Positions 32,685-41,904 are shown, counted from the first letter of the stretch. The stretch is 64,000 bases of DNA from Allorhodoferax sp032337135 (GCF_032337135.1 NZ_JAVXZZ010000003.1:62001-126000), one strand, 5' to 3'. A program made the numbers and translations. Notes: generated from the letters alone by a model not told the origin.

Positions 32685-34400
32685 CTACTCCGTCTGCAGG
32701 GCGTCAACAAAGAATTTCAGCCGCCGCTGGCCGTTCCACTCATCGGCGTCGAGCCGGAAGGCAATGTGGGCCTTGGCCGGCAGCGGCTCGGTGTGGTTGA
32801 ACCAGATGCCGTCGATGGGTTCGCCCTGGTGCTTGAGCTTGAGCTGCAGATGCTTTTCGCCCACCAGCCGCTGCGACACCACTTCCACCACCTCGCTGAA
32901 GGTGGGCGGCGCAAAGCCCTGGCCCCACACCTCCTTGTGCAGCGTGTCCACCAGGTCCACGCGCCGGTACTGGGCGGGCAGCGGGCCGTCGGTTTCCAGG
33001 CGGCGCTGCAGGGTGGCTTCGTCCAGCCATTCCTGGGCCACTTCGTTCAGGCCCTGCTCGAACTCGTCGAAGAATTCCTCGGCCACGGTGCAGCCAGCCG
33101 CCATGGCGTGGCCGCCGAACTTGAGAATGGCGTGCGGGTAGCGCTTGGCCACCAGGTCAAGCGCATCGCGCAGGTGAAAGCCGGGAATGGAGCGCCCCGA
33201 GCCCTTGAGCTCGTGCTCCTTGCCCGGCGCGCTGCTGGGGGCGAACACGAAGGTGGGGCGGTGCAGCTTGTCCTTGATGCGGCTGGCCACGATGCCCACC
33301 ACGCCTTCGTGAAAGTCGGGGTCGAACACGCAGATGGCTGGCGGTGGCTCGTCGCCTTCGTCGAACAGGCTCTCGGCAATGTCCAGCGCCTGCTCGCGCA
33401 TGTCGCCTTCGATCTCGCGGCGCTGGCGGTTCATGGCGTCCAGCGCCTGCGCCAGCTCCTGGGCGCGGCCCTCGTCGTCGGTCAGCAGACACTCAATGCC
33501 CACCGTCATGTCGGCCAGGCGCCCGGCGGCGTTGATGCGCGGGCCCAGCGCAAAGCCGAAATCGAAGGTGGTGGCAACTTCGGGCTTGCGGCTCGCAGCC
33601 GCAAACAGGCGCGCCATGCCCGGCGGCATGGCCAGTGCCCGCACGCGCTTGAGCCCTTGGGCCACGAGGCGGCGGTTGTTGGCGTCCAGCCGCACCACAT
33701 CAGCCACGGTGCCGAGCGCCACCAGCGGCAGCAGGGTGTCGAGCTTGGGCTGATTGCCCGCATCGAACACACCGCGCTTGCGCAGCTCGGAGCGCAGGGC
33801 CATCAGCACGTAGAACATCACGCCCACGCCGGCGATGGACTTGCTCTCGAAGCCGCACCCGGCCTGGTTGGGGTTGACGATCACGTCAGCCTGCGGCTGC
33901 TCGCCGGTGGCGGGCAAGTGGTGGTCGGTGACCAGCACCTGCAATCCCAATGCCTTGGCGTGCGCCACACCGGCCACGCTGGCAATGCCGTTGTCCACGG
34001 TGATGAGCACGTCTGCACCGATGTCCTTCACGCGTTGGGCAATCGGGGGGGTGAGGCCATAGCCGTCCACCACGCGGTCGGGTACCAGGTAGTCCACCCG
34101 CTTTGCGCCGAGCAGGCGCAGGCCGCGCACGGCCACGGCGCAGGCCGTGGCGCCGTCGCAGTCGTAGTCGGCCACGATGCACAGCTTTTTGTTGGCTGCC
34201 ATGGCGTCGGCCAGCAGCACGGCGGCATCCAGCGTGCCCTTCATGCTGTCGGGCGGCAGTAGATGGCTCAGGGCCGGGTCCAGTTCGGTGGCACTGTGCA
34301 CGCCACGCGCGGCATAGAGCTGGGCCAAGAGCGGGTGCACCCCGGCCTGCTCCAGGGCCCATTGGCTGCGCGGCGGCACTTTGCGTGTTTCGAATTTCAT
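32685..34400 (-). CDS. recJ: Single-stranded-DNA-specific exonuclease RecJ
   Basis: This 571-residue 5'-3' exonuclease acts in recombination and mismatch repair. The DHH-family motifs are intact: VADYDCDGATACAVAVRGL near residue 70 (motif I, DYDCDG), ITVDNGIASV, VTDHHLPATG (DHH), and NPNQAGCGF. The DHHA1 part carries GGHAMAAGCTV near residue 430, and an OB-fold lies at the C-terminus. The length is usual. Its ATG overlaps the stop of the RpfE-like gene upstream by 4 bases, the same pairing found in Xanthomonas. Confidence 0.96.
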   Translation of the reverse strand: MKFETRKVPPRSQWALEQAGVHPLLAQLYAARGVHSATELDPALSHLLPPDSMKGTLDAAVLLADAMAANKKLCIVADYDCDGATACAVAVRGLRLLGAKRVDYLVPDRVVDGYGLTPPIAQRVKDIGADVLITVDNGIASVAGVAHAKALGLQVLVTDHHLPATGEQPQADVIVNPNQAGCGFESKSIAGVGVMFYVLMALRSELRKRGVFDAGNQPKLDTLLPLVALGTVADVVRLDANNRRLVAQGLKRVRALAMPPGMARLFAAASRKPEVATTFDFGFALGPRINAAGRLADMTVGIECLLTDDEGRAQELAQALDAMNRQRREIEGDMREQALDIAESLFDEGDEPPPAICVFDPDFHEGVVGIVASRIKDKLHRPTFVFAPSSAPGKEHELKGSGRSIPGFHLRDALDLVAKRYPHAILKFGGHAMAAGCTVAEEFFDEFEQGLNEVAQEWLDEATLQRRLETDGPLPAQYRRVDLVDTLHKEVWGQGFAPPTFSEVVEVVSQRLVGEKHLQLKLKHQGEPIDGIWFNHTEPLPAKAHIAFRLDADEWNGQRRLKFFVDALQTE

Positions 34401-35332
34401 AGGGTTTGCAGGAGGGCGGTGGCGTTCAGGGGTGAGAAACGGCGGCGCAGGCGGGTCCAGAGCGAGAGCGGGGCTGTGTGGAAGCTGTGGGCGTGGCCCA
34501 GGCTGGCCAGGGTCAATTGCACGGGTTGGCCCTGGCGTGCAGCCTCCAGGGCGCGTTGCACGGGGCCAGCATCGAAGGCCTGCAAGGCGGTGGTCCAGGC
34601 GGACGCGTCGTCGCGCAGGGCGGCTGACGCCAGATCGTGGGCGACCACCGGGCCGTCCGCGGGTGGCGTCCAGCCCGTGTCCAGTGTGCCGGTGCCGCTG
34701 AGCCAGAAGGCATTCACGGTAGGGGCGCGGCGGGCTTCGCGTGCGTCGTTCACAGGGTGGGTATACAGCAGCATCTGCATCTCATTCTGCAAGCGGCGCA
34801 GCAGACGGGCTTGGTCCTGGCGTGGAATCCAGTCGTCCACGGTGGCGTTGCACACACGCGCCAGCGAGGCGGTGGGCAGGTCGCGCAAGACTTCGCCCGC
34901 CACCAGCCAGGTGTCCGCACGCAGCCAGTGCAGCTGCAGGCCGTCTTCCTCGAAGTAGGGGCGCATGGCTGCCAGCAGGGTGCGCGACTCTTCCTCGCTG
35001 AGCTGCAGTTCGGCCGGGTCGGCCATGAACACGGCCTGGGTATGGATGTCCCAGTGGCAGGGAGTCAGCAGCGCATAGCCTGTGTCAGCGGCCAGTCCCG
35101 CTTCACGGGCGGCCCGTGCCGCCCAGGGCACCAAGCCATCGACCACGGGCAAGCCCAAGGCCTTGGCATGGGCCAGTTCCGAGGCCGGGGTCAGCCGGTC
35201 CTCGTCGGTACTCAGGCTCCAGGCAGGGCTCAGCTGTGGCAGCATCGCCTGCAAGTGGGGGAGCTGCAAGCTGCCCATGGTCTGGCGGCAGGCCGGTCCG
35301 GGCGGGGCTGCATGGGGAATCAACAGATGCAT
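34397..35332 (-). CDS. RpfE-type protein (phosphoglycerate-mutase-like), function uncertain
   Basis: This 311-residue protein belongs to the family known as RpfE-type regulatory protein, found next to recJ in many beta- and gammaproteobacteria. Conserved blocks are LLTPCHWDIHTQAVFMAD, WLRADTWLVAGEVLRDLPTASL, LLRRLQNEMQMLLYTHPVND, and NAFWLSGTG. No signal peptide or membrane segment is seen. Despite the name, no DNA-binding motif is visible, and the molecular role is not established. The ATG at 35332 starts MHLLIPHAAP; earlier ATG and TTG codons are possible. It overlaps recJ by 4 bases. Confidence 0.82.
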   Translation of the reverse strand: MHLLIPHAAPPGPACRQTMGSLQLPHLQAMLPQLSPAWSLSTDEDRLTPASELAHAKALGLPVVDGLVPWAARAAREAGLAADTGYALLTPCHWDIHTQAVFMADPAELQLSEEESRTLLAAMRPYFEEDGLQLHWLRADTWLVAGEVLRDLPTASLARVCNATVDDWIPRQDQARLLRRLQNEMQMLLYTHPVNDAREARRAPTVNAFWLSGTGTLDTGWTPPADGPVVAHDLASAALRDDASAWTTALQAFDAGPVQRALEAARQGQPVQLTLASLGHAHSFHTAPLSLWTRLRRRFSPLNATALLQTL

Positions 35333-35356
35333 GGAGACACCGAACATAACGGGCAA

Positions 35357-35845
35357 TCAGGGCGCCATCTGCTTGCAAATGACGTCAAGGTCTCGGGTTG
35401 ACAGTCCGATACTTTGCGCCCGCACCCGCGTCCGGTTGCACGCTTCCTTGACGATGGGAGCAATAGTCTTTGGTTGCCCTATGGATTCCGACAGTTCAGC
35501 TAGCTTCTTGTAGGCAGGAGATCGCATAAATTCCAATGCTTGCTGGAGTTCCTGCTGCGTGAGTTCTTCAGCCCATAGCCTCGAAAGGATTTGGGTAAAG
35601 CTTTCCGGATTCATGGAGCCTTTCATTTCATCAATCCAGATTTCCATCACGCGATCTAGCTTTCCGCTATCCCGGGATTGGCGCTTGAGGTTATCCAAGC
35701 TACCGTCCAAAAGAGGTTTCAGGTATTTGAATTGTCCGTCAATGGCTGTCTTTGCAAGCTCAAACGCCAGTTCTTGCTTGGTTTGGGCACCCGCAGGGGT
35801 AAAGAGCGCAAATACGAGACCGAGGGCAAAAAGATATTTGGACAT
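35357..35845 (-). CDS. Secreted DUF2059-like protein
   Basis: This 162-residue protein has a signal peptide (MSKYLFALGLVFALFTPAGA, cut near AQT). The helical mature part contains WAEELTQQELQQALEFMRSPAYKKLAEL, the pattern of the DUF2059 family of small periplasmic proteins of unknown role. Base composition is less GC-rich than its neighbours, which hints at acquisition. It begins 24 bases before the RpfE-like gene on the same strand. The longer in-frame start, 30 codons earlier, adds no sensible signal sequence. Confidence 0.75.
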   Translation of the reverse strand: MSKYLFALGLVFALFTPAGAQTKQELAFELAKTAIDGQFKYLKPLLDGSLDNLKRQSRDSGKLDRVMEIWIDEMKGSMNPESFTQILSRLWAEELTQQELQQALEFMRSPAYKKLAELSESIGQPKTIAPIVKEACNRTRVRAQSIGLSTRDLDVICKQMAP

Positions 35846-36002
35846 GTCTGGTGCTTGGAATGCATAGGGTGCCGCTACGGGGTCCCCGGTAGTGGAATCG
35901 ATCAGCATGATCGACAGCACCAGAGTATCTTGCAATTTTCGGTGGCTAGTTTCCGTGCTTCATCTCGCTTCTTGATGCGCGCCTCAATGCCACAATGGCG
36001 GG

Positions 36003-37262
36003 GTGAAACAGATTCCCTTTGAACTTCTGGTCGGCTGGCGCTACACCCGCGCCGGGCGCGCCAGCCGCCGCAACGGCTTCATTTCCTTCATCTCGGGCGT
36101 GTCCATGCTGGGCATTGCGCTCGGGGTGGCGGCGCTCATCATCGTGCTGTCCGTCATGAACGGCTTCCAGAAGGAGGTGCGCGACCGCATGCTCAGCGTG
36201 GTGTCGCACATCGAGATCTACGCCGCCGACGGCCAGGCGCTGCCCGACGTGGCAGCGCTCACGCAGAAGGTGCGCGCCCACCCGGAAGTCACCGGTGCTG
36301 CACCTTTCATAGCAGCCCAGGGATTGTTGGCGAGGGGTGAGGGTATGAAAGGCATCCTGGTGCGGGGCATTGACCCGGCCCAGGAAGGCCAGGTGTCCAC
36401 CTTCACCCGCAGCCAGAACGCAGCGGTGGTGGAGCAGCTCCACAGTGGCGAATTCGGCATCGTGCTGGGTTCCGAGCTGGCGCGTTCGCTGGCGGTGTTT
36501 CCCGGTGACAGCGTCACGCTGATCGCCCCGGGCGGGCAGGTGACTCCCGCTGGGGTGGTGCCGCGCATCAAGCAGATGACGGTACGCGGCATCTTTGACT
36601 CCGGCCATTACGAATACGACTCGTCCATGGCCATGATCCACTGGGAAGACGCGGCGCGCATCTTCCGCCTCGAAGGCCCTGCGGGCCTGCGCCTGCAGTT
36701 GCGCGACCTGCACCAGGCGCGCGAACTGGCCGCCGTGCTGCAGCAGGAACTGGGCGATGCCTACCTGGTGCGCGACTGGACGCGGCAGAACCGCACCTGG
36801 TTTGCGGCCGTGCAGGTGGAAAAGCGCATGATGTTCATCATCCTCACCCTGATCGTGGCGGTGGCGGCCTTCAACCTCGTGAGCACGCTGGTGATGACGG
36901 TGACCGACAAGCATGCCGACATTGCCATCCTGCGTACCCTGGGTGCCAGCCCAGGCTCCATCATGGGCATCTTCGTGGTGCAGGGGGCCATGGTGGGCGT
37001 CATCGGCACGCTGGCCGGGCTGCTCCTGGGCCTGGGCGTGGCCTGCAACATCGATGTCATCGTGCCGGCCATCGAACACGCGCTGGGGGCGAGCTTCCTG
37101 CCCAAGGACATCTACCTGATCTCCAAGATGCCCAGCGACCCGCAGGCCGCCGACATCGTGCCCATAGGCATCATTTCCCTCGTGCTGGCCTTTGCCGCCA
37201 CGCTGTATCCGAGCTGGCGTGCCAGCCGCGTCAACCCTGCACAGGCCCTGCGCTATGAGTGA
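36003..37262 (+). CDS. lolC: Lipoprotein-releasing ABC transporter permease LolC
   Basis: This 419-residue inner-membrane protein is part of LolCDE, which lifts outer-membrane lipoproteins off the inner membrane. The N-terminus has the family signature FELLVGWRYTRAGRASRRNGFISFISGVSMLGIALGVAAL. A large periplasmic domain follows, and then three C-terminal segments with VTDKHADIAILRTLGASPGSIMGIFV. Translation starts at a GTG. Its stop overlaps the lolD start by 8 bases. In many beta-proteobacteria one permease serves as both LolC and LolE, which seems to hold here. Confidence 0.94.
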   Translation: MKQIPFELLVGWRYTRAGRASRRNGFISFISGVSMLGIALGVAALIIVLSVMNGFQKEVRDRMLSVVSHIEIYAADGQALPDVAALTQKVRAHPEVTGAAPFIAAQGLLARGEGMKGILVRGIDPAQEGQVSTFTRSQNAAVVEQLHSGEFGIVLGSELARSLAVFPGDSVTLIAPGGQVTPAGVVPRIKQMTVRGIFDSGHYEYDSSMAMIHWEDAARIFRLEGPAGLRLQLRDLHQARELAAVLQQELGDAYLVRDWTRQNRTWFAAVQVEKRMMFIILTLIVAVAAFNLVSTLVMTVTDKHADIAILRTLGASPGSIMGIFVVQGAMVGVIGTLAGLLLGLGVACNIDVIVPAIEHALGASFLPKDIYLISKMPSDPQAADIVPIGIISLVLAFAATLYPSWRASRVNPAQALRYE

Positions 37263-38034
37263 CAGCACCGCAACCCCCGTTTCGGCCGCCTTGGGCGCAG
37301 CCCACTACCGCGAGGTGGCGTCGCTCGGTGCCCGCCCGGTGCGGCCACCATCGACCGAAGTGGTGCTGCAAGCCCGCGGCCTGACCAAGCGCTTCCACGA
37401 CGGCACGCTGGACGTGACCGTGCTGCAGGGTGTGGACCTGACCGTGCACCGCGGCGAGACCCTGGCCATCGTGGGCGCCTCGGGTTCGGGCAAGAGCACG
37501 CTGCTGCACCTGCTCGGTGGCCTGGATGCTCCCACGCAGGGTGAGGTGTCGCTCATGGGCCAGCCGCTGGCCAGCCTGAGCGCGGCAGGGCAGGGAACCC
37601 TGCGCAACAGGCACCTGGGCTTCGTCTACCAGTTCCACCACCTGTTGCCCGAATTCAGCGCACTCGAAAACGTCGCCATGCCATTGACGATTCGGCGTGT
37701 AGCCCGCGAAGAATCTGCGCAGGTAGCTACTGAAATGCTAGCGAAGGTCGGACTGCAGCACCGCCTGCACCACCGCCCCGGCGAGCTCTCGGGCGGCGAG
37801 CGCCAGCGCGTGGCGATTGCCCGGGCGCTGGTGACCCGGCCGGACTGCGTGCTGGCCGACGAGCCCACCGGCAACCTGGACCGCAGCACCGCCGACGCCG
37901 TGTTTGCGCAGATGCTGGAGTTGTCCGACGCCGTGGGCACGGCCTTTGTGCTGGTCACCCATGATGCCAGCCTGGCGGTCCGCTGCAGCCGCCAGATCCG
38001 CCTGGACGGCGGGCGCCTCGATACCTCTGCCTAG
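37255..38034 (+). CDS. lolD: Lipoprotein-releasing ATPase LolD
   Basis: This 259-residue ABC ATPase has a Walker A in GASGSGKSTLLHLLGGLDAPT, the LolD-type FVYQFHHLLPEFSALENVAMPL, signature LSGGERQRVAIARAL, and Walker B VLADEPTGNLD. It powers LolC. About 30 non-conserved residues precede the ABC domain. Residues near 149-163 (RRVAREESAQVATEM) are encoded by a copy of the dispersed repeat found elsewhere between genes, in frame and without lengthening the protein noticeably. The start overlaps lolC. Confidence 0.94.
   Translation: MSDSTATPVSAALGAAHYREVASLGARPVRPPSTEVVLQARGLTKRFHDGTLDVTVLQGVDLTVHRGETLAIVGASGSGKSTLLHLLGGLDAPTQGEVSLMGQPLASLSAAGQGTLRNRHLGFVYQFHHLLPEFSALENVAMPLTIRRVAREESAQVATEMLAKVGLQHRLHHRPGELSGGERQRVAIARALVTRPDCVLADEPTGNLDRSTADAVFAQMLELSDAVGTAFVLVTHDASLAVRCSRQIRLDGGRLDTSA
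37700..37744 (-). repeat. Dispersed palindromic repeat inside lolD (copy 4)
   Basis: Read on the minus strand: TCGCTAGCATTTCAGTAGC, then TACCTGCGCAGATTCTTCGC and GGGCTA. It shares the TAGC....CGCA.....GCGGGCTA frame with the intergenic copies and lies wholly within the lolD coding region. Confidence 0.65.
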
Positions 38035-38040
38035 GCTGGT

Positions 38041-39312
38041 TTAGAACGTCTCCCAGGCGTCGTCCTGCACGCTAGCGGTTTTCGCAGCCGGCTTGGGCAG
38101 GGCGGATGCGGGTTTGGCCGGCACTGGGCGTTTTGCCACCGGTGCCGGGCGCGCTGCAGTCACGGTGGGCTTCGGTGAGGCCTTGGCGCGGTGGGTCGGC
38201 GCTGGTGCCCCTGCGCCGGCCATGCCCGGCGGCAGCTTGAATTCCTCCACCAGCTGGTGCAGCAGCGAGGCCTGGGTACTCAGGCTGGAGGCTGCCGCGG
38301 TCTCCTCTTCGACCAGTGCGGCGTTCTGCTGCATGGCGCTGTCCAGGTGGTCCAGGGTTTCCGCAATAGTGTGCAGGCCGTCGCTCTGCTGCGCCGACAT
38401 GCTGCTGGCCTGGGAAATGAGGCGGGTCACATCGTCGATGCTGCTCACCACCTCCTGCATCTTGCTGCCCGCTTCATTGACCAGGGCAGCGCCTTTTTCC
38501 ACCTGTTCCACCGAAGCGGTGATCAGGCTCTTGATTTCCTTGGCGGCTTCGGCCGAGCGTCCGGCCAGCGAGCGGACTTCGGATGCCACCACGGCAAATC
38601 CACGCCCCTGTTCGCCTGCACGGGCCGCTTCCACTGCGGCGTTGAGCGCCAGGATGTTGGTCTGGAACGCGATGCCGTCGATCACGCTGATGATTTCGCT
38701 GATGCGGTGCGAGGACGTGCGTACCTCCCCCATGGTGCTCACCGCCTCGTTGACGACTGAACCGCTGCTGTGCACCAGGGCGCGTGTGCTTTCGCTCAGG
38801 CCGGTGGCCGACTGCATGGCCTGGGCGCTTTGGTTGGCTGCGTCGGTGAGGTTGCGCATGGAACTCGATGCCTGCTGAAGCTCCGCGCTGCTGCGCTCGG
38901 TGCGGGTGCTCAGGTCCTGGTTACCGGCCGCGATTTCGCTGGACGCATTGCTCACCTGCCAGGCGCCGTCGTTCAGGGTGCCGAGCATGCCGCGCACCTT
39001 GCTTTGCAGCGCCTGCATGGCGCCCAGGCCCTCGCGCAGGGTGGGATTGCCGAAATCGGTCTTCACATCGCGCGTCAGGTCGCCCTGTGCCATGCGTTGC
39101 GCGCCGTCGATCAGTTCGGTTACGAACTGCGCACTGGCGCGCGCGCTGTCCAGGTACAGCCACAGCATGAAGACTCCCAGGCCCACGCTGGCCAGTATCA
39201 GGGTGAGTTTGTCCCAGTCCATCAGCACACCGGTGACGATCACGACCTGCAGCGAGACATTGAGCAGCAGCTGCAGCAATACCCGCTGCTTGAGGGTGAG
39301 GCTATTGAACAC
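38041..39312 (-). CDS. Methyl-accepting chemotaxis protein with C-terminal WETF pentapeptide
   Basis: This 423-residue chemoreceptor has two close membrane segments (about residues 14-30 and 35-52) with almost no periplasmic loop, a HAMP-like linker (DGAQRMAQGDLTRDV), and a signalling domain with the hairpin tip IISVIDGIAFQTNILALNAAVEAARAGEQG. A proline/alanine-rich tail ends in AWETF, like the NWETF that docks CheR and CheB. With no sensory loop it probably senses internal or membrane signals. Start chosen at GTG 39312, because GGAG stands 7 bases upstream and membrane segment 1 follows; a 48-codon upstream extension was rejected. Confidence 0.92.
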   Translation of the reverse strand: MFNSLTLKQRVLLQLLLNVSLQVVIVTGVLMDWDKLTLILASVGLGVFMLWLYLDSARASAQFVTELIDGAQRMAQGDLTRDVKTDFGNPTLREGLGAMQALQSKVRGMLGTLNDGAWQVSNASSEIAAGNQDLSTRTERSSAELQQASSSMRNLTDAANQSAQAMQSATGLSESTRALVHSSGSVVNEAVSTMGEVRTSSHRISEIISVIDGIAFQTNILALNAAVEAARAGEQGRGFAVVASEVRSLAGRSAEAAKEIKSLITASVEQVEKGAALVNEAGSKMQEVVSSIDDVTRLISQASSMSAQQSDGLHTIAETLDHLDSAMQQNAALVEEETAAASSLSTQASLLHQLVEEFKLPPGMAGAGAPAPTHRAKASPKPTVTAARPAPVAKRPVPAKPASALPKPAAKTASVQDDAWETF

Positions 39313-39459
39313 GGTGGTACTCCAGCGGAAAGGGTGAATGCCCCAAGTATCGAGGCTTTCGGCTGGCTGACAACGGGGGACGTTTCTAGGGTTTACCAGT
39401 AGCAGCGCGGTGACGTCCGCCCCTAAGCTTGCGCCCCGATTCGACCCGAGGAGCAAACT

Positions 39460-40683
39460 ATGAAGGCAACGTCGTGGAGCCGCTTGGCGCGGCAGAGTTT
39501 CGTGCTGGGCGCAAGCCTCCTGGTGGCGACGGCGCTGTGTGCGCAGGCGCCCAAGCCGGTACGCATTGGTTTCATCGGGCCGTTTTCCGGCCCATCGTCC
39601 GACTTCGGCATCCCCATGCTCAACGGCGCCCAGTTGGCCGTGGACGAGATCAATGCGGCCGGTGGCTATTTGGGTCGGCGCATCGAGTTGGTGATCAAGG
39701 ACGATACCGCCAACCCCGACGTTGGCCTACAGCGCACGCAGGAGCTGATGCAGGAAGGCGTGGTAGCCACCATTGGGTTCTGCAACACGGGTGTTGCCAT
39801 GAAGTCACTGGACCTGTTCCAGAACGCGCACGTCCCGCTCATCGTTCCATGCGCTACCGGCACCCCCATCACCGCGAAGTTCCCCGCGCCCGAAAGCTAC
39901 ATCTTCCGCACCTCGCCGCGGGATGCCCTGCAGGCCCCCTTTGTCGTGGAGGACATCGTGTCACGGGGATGGACCAAGGTGGCCATCCTTGCCGACAAGA
40001 CCGGCTACGGCGAAGCCGGCATGAACGACGTGATCAAGGCACTGGCCGGGTATGAGATCAAGCCCGTCTACATCGGGCGTTTCGACATCGGCGTGAAGGA
40101 CCTGCGCGACGAAGTGAAGGCAGCGCAGGAAGCCGGGGCCAATGTGGTGTTCAGCTACACCGTGGGTGCGGAAGCCGCCGTCATTGCCAAGGCACGCCAG
40201 GCGCTCAAGTGGAACGTGCCGCAGGTGGGTGCGTGGCCGCTGTCCTTCCCCGCCTACATCAACGGGGCCAAGGAGGCGGCCGAGGGCTCGCTCATGGCCC
40301 AGACCTTCATCGGCGAGCCCAGCAACGAGCGCCGTGTCGCGTTCCTGAGTGCCTATGCGCGCCGCTATGCCACCGACCGCATTGCGGTGCCCATGGCCGC
40401 GGCCCAGGCCTACGATACGGTGTACCTGCTGTCCTTCGCGCTGCTGTCCATCCGCAACGGCGACCTCAGTGGCCCCAACGTCAAGTTCGCACTGGAAAAC
40501 CTCAAGCGCGTGTACTACGGCGTCGTCACCACCCACGACCAGCCGTTCTCCCGCGACGACAAGGATGCGATCTCGAAGAACATGCTGGTCATGGGCGTGG
40601 TGCGCAATGGCGCCGTCACCTTCGCCTATGCGGCCGATCGCAAGAAGAACCTGATCATCCAGCGCAAGAAGACCAGCGGTTGA
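39460..40683 (+). CDS. Liv-type (branched-chain amino acid/amide) ABC substrate-binding protein
   Basis: This 407-residue periplasmic binding protein of type I fold has a signal peptide ending near residue 28 (ALCAQA). The mature start VRIGFIGPFSGPSSDFG and the following LNGAQLAVDEINAAGGYLGRRIELVIKDD are typical of LivJ-like receptors. No permease or ATPase genes lie next to it, so it is an orphan receptor; such orphans are common in this family, and the ligand cannot be read. GAGGAG lies 10 bases ahead of the ATG. Confidence 0.9.
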   Translation: MKATSWSRLARQSFVLGASLLVATALCAQAPKPVRIGFIGPFSGPSSDFGIPMLNGAQLAVDEINAAGGYLGRRIELVIKDDTANPDVGLQRTQELMQEGVVATIGFCNTGVAMKSLDLFQNAHVPLIVPCATGTPITAKFPAPESYIFRTSPRDALQAPFVVEDIVSRGWTKVAILADKTGYGEAGMNDVIKALAGYEIKPVYIGRFDIGVKDLRDEVKAAQEAGANVVFSYTVGAEAAVIAKARQALKWNVPQVGAWPLSFPAYINGAKEAAEGSLMAQTFIGEPSNERRVAFLSAYARRYATDRIAVPMAAAQAYDTVYLLSFALLSIRNGDLSGPNVKFALENLKRVYYGVVTTHDQPFSRDDKDAISKNMLVMGVVRNGAVTFAYAADRKKNLIIQRKKTSG

Positions 40684-40723
40684 CTGCGCAACCGCGCGCT
40701 GCGGCTGGCGCTACCATCGCCGC

Positions 40724-41578
40724 ATGCGCTGGATAGACACCCATTGCCACCTCGACGCGCCTGAGTTCTCGGGCGACGTGCAGGCCGTGCGCACCCGTGC
40801 CCGTGAGTCCGGTGTGGTGCACTGCGTCCTCCCTGCGGTGGAGCGCAGCAACTGGGAAGCCGTGCGCGTGCTGGCCCATGCCTGCGGGGACAGCTATGCG
40901 CTGGGCATCCACCCCTTGTACGTGCCGCGCGCCACGCCCGACGACCTGCTGGCCCTGCGCAAACAACTGGAGCAGCACCGCGATGATCCGCGTCTGGTGG
41001 CCGTGGGCGAGATCGGCCTCGATTTTTTTGAGCCGACGCTGTGCACCGATGCCATGCGGGTGTGGCAGGAACAGGTGTTTCTGCAGCAGTTGGAACTGGC
41101 CCGCGCGTTGGACCTGCCCATCTTCGTGCACGTGCGCCGCAGCGTCGACCGCGTGCTCAAGTACCTGCGCCAGGTGCGCCCGAAAGGGGGATGGCGCGGC
41201 ATTGCCCATGCCTTCAATGGCAGCGATGCGCAGGCCCAGCGTTGTATCGACCTGGGCCTCAAGCTCGGATTTGGTGGCGCGCTGACTTTTGAGCGCGCAC
41301 TGCAGCTGCGTCGCCTGGCAAGCACCCTGCCCAACGATGCCTGGGTGCTGGAGACCGATGCGCCGGACATTCCGCCGCACTGGCTCTACGTCGACGCGCA
41401 GCAGCGCGCGTTGGGTCAGCCCCAGGGGCGCAATGAGCCCGGCGAGTTGGGGCGCATCGCGCAGTGCATGGCCGCATTGCGTGGCCTGCCGCTGGAAGCG
41501 GTGGCGCAAACCAATGCCGACAATGCCTGTGCGGCCTTGCCGCGGTTGCTTGCGCTACTGGATTCCAGGGCGGCCTGA
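40724..41578 (+). CDS. TatD family hydrolase
   Basis: This 284-residue metal-dependent hydrolase has the TIM-barrel ligands of TatD: an N-terminal DTHCHLD, LGIHP near residue 62, GEIGLDFFEP near residue 88, PIFVHVRRS near residue 130, HAFNGS near residue 160, and LETDAPDIPP near residue 208. These enzymes act as deoxyribonucleases in DNA repair or as amidohydrolases. It is 40 bases after the binding-protein gene, but a common function is not evident. No clear ribosome site precedes the ATG. Confidence 0.92.
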   Translation: MRWIDTHCHLDAPEFSGDVQAVRTRARESGVVHCVLPAVERSNWEAVRVLAHACGDSYALGIHPLYVPRATPDDLLALRKQLEQHRDDPRLVAVGEIGLDFFEPTLCTDAMRVWQEQVFLQQLELARALDLPIFVHVRRSVDRVLKYLRQVRPKGGWRGIAHAFNGSDAQAQRCIDLGLKLGFGGALTFERALQLRRLASTLPNDAWVLETDAPDIPPHWLYVDAQQRALGQPQGRNEPGELGRIAQCMAALRGLPLEAVAQTNADNACAALPRLLALLDSRAA

Positions 41579-41827
41579 TCGCCGGCTGTGCCAATGGTGG
41601 TGCAGCAGCGAAAGCAGTCCCGGCGCCATGTGGTCGGGAAAGCGCGAAGCCAGCCAGCAGACAAAGTCGTACTTGAGCAGCTTGCCCATGCCGATGGCAA
41701 AGAACACGGCCGGCAGTTGTGGCTGCGCAATCGAAAAGGCGAGCAGGGCCGGCGTCTGGGGCAGGTGGCAGTACTTTCCAGATGGGCCAGCGTCATGGCG
41801 GGAGCGGTCGTCGAAGGCATCACTTTA
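41555..41827 (-). pseudogene. Remnant of a small membrane protein (VTT/YqaA-like C-terminal part)
   Basis: The minus strand encodes an open frame of about 90 codons with no start codon after an upstream stop. It includes LPQTPALLAFSIAQPQLPAVF then FAIGMGKLLKYDFVCWLASRFP, which looks like the last membrane helices of a YqaA/DedA-type (VTT) protein. It overlaps the 3' end of the tatD-like gene and fills most of the 326-base gap up to the lipoprotein gene. It could also be a short gene with an unusual start. Apart from this remnant I see nothing else in the gap. Confidence 0.4.
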
Positions 41828-41904
41828 CAGTCTGCAACCAAGCGCTTGTCGTCTTCGGGCGCATGCAGACCGTTGGAGTGGTGGCAACAACGACAATCGC
41901 AAGC

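Noticed and set aside
36301..36346. Stretch in lolC with TCATAGCAGCC resembling the dispersed repeat
   Set aside because: Only the short TAGC core agrees; the encoded residues fit the normal LolC sequence.
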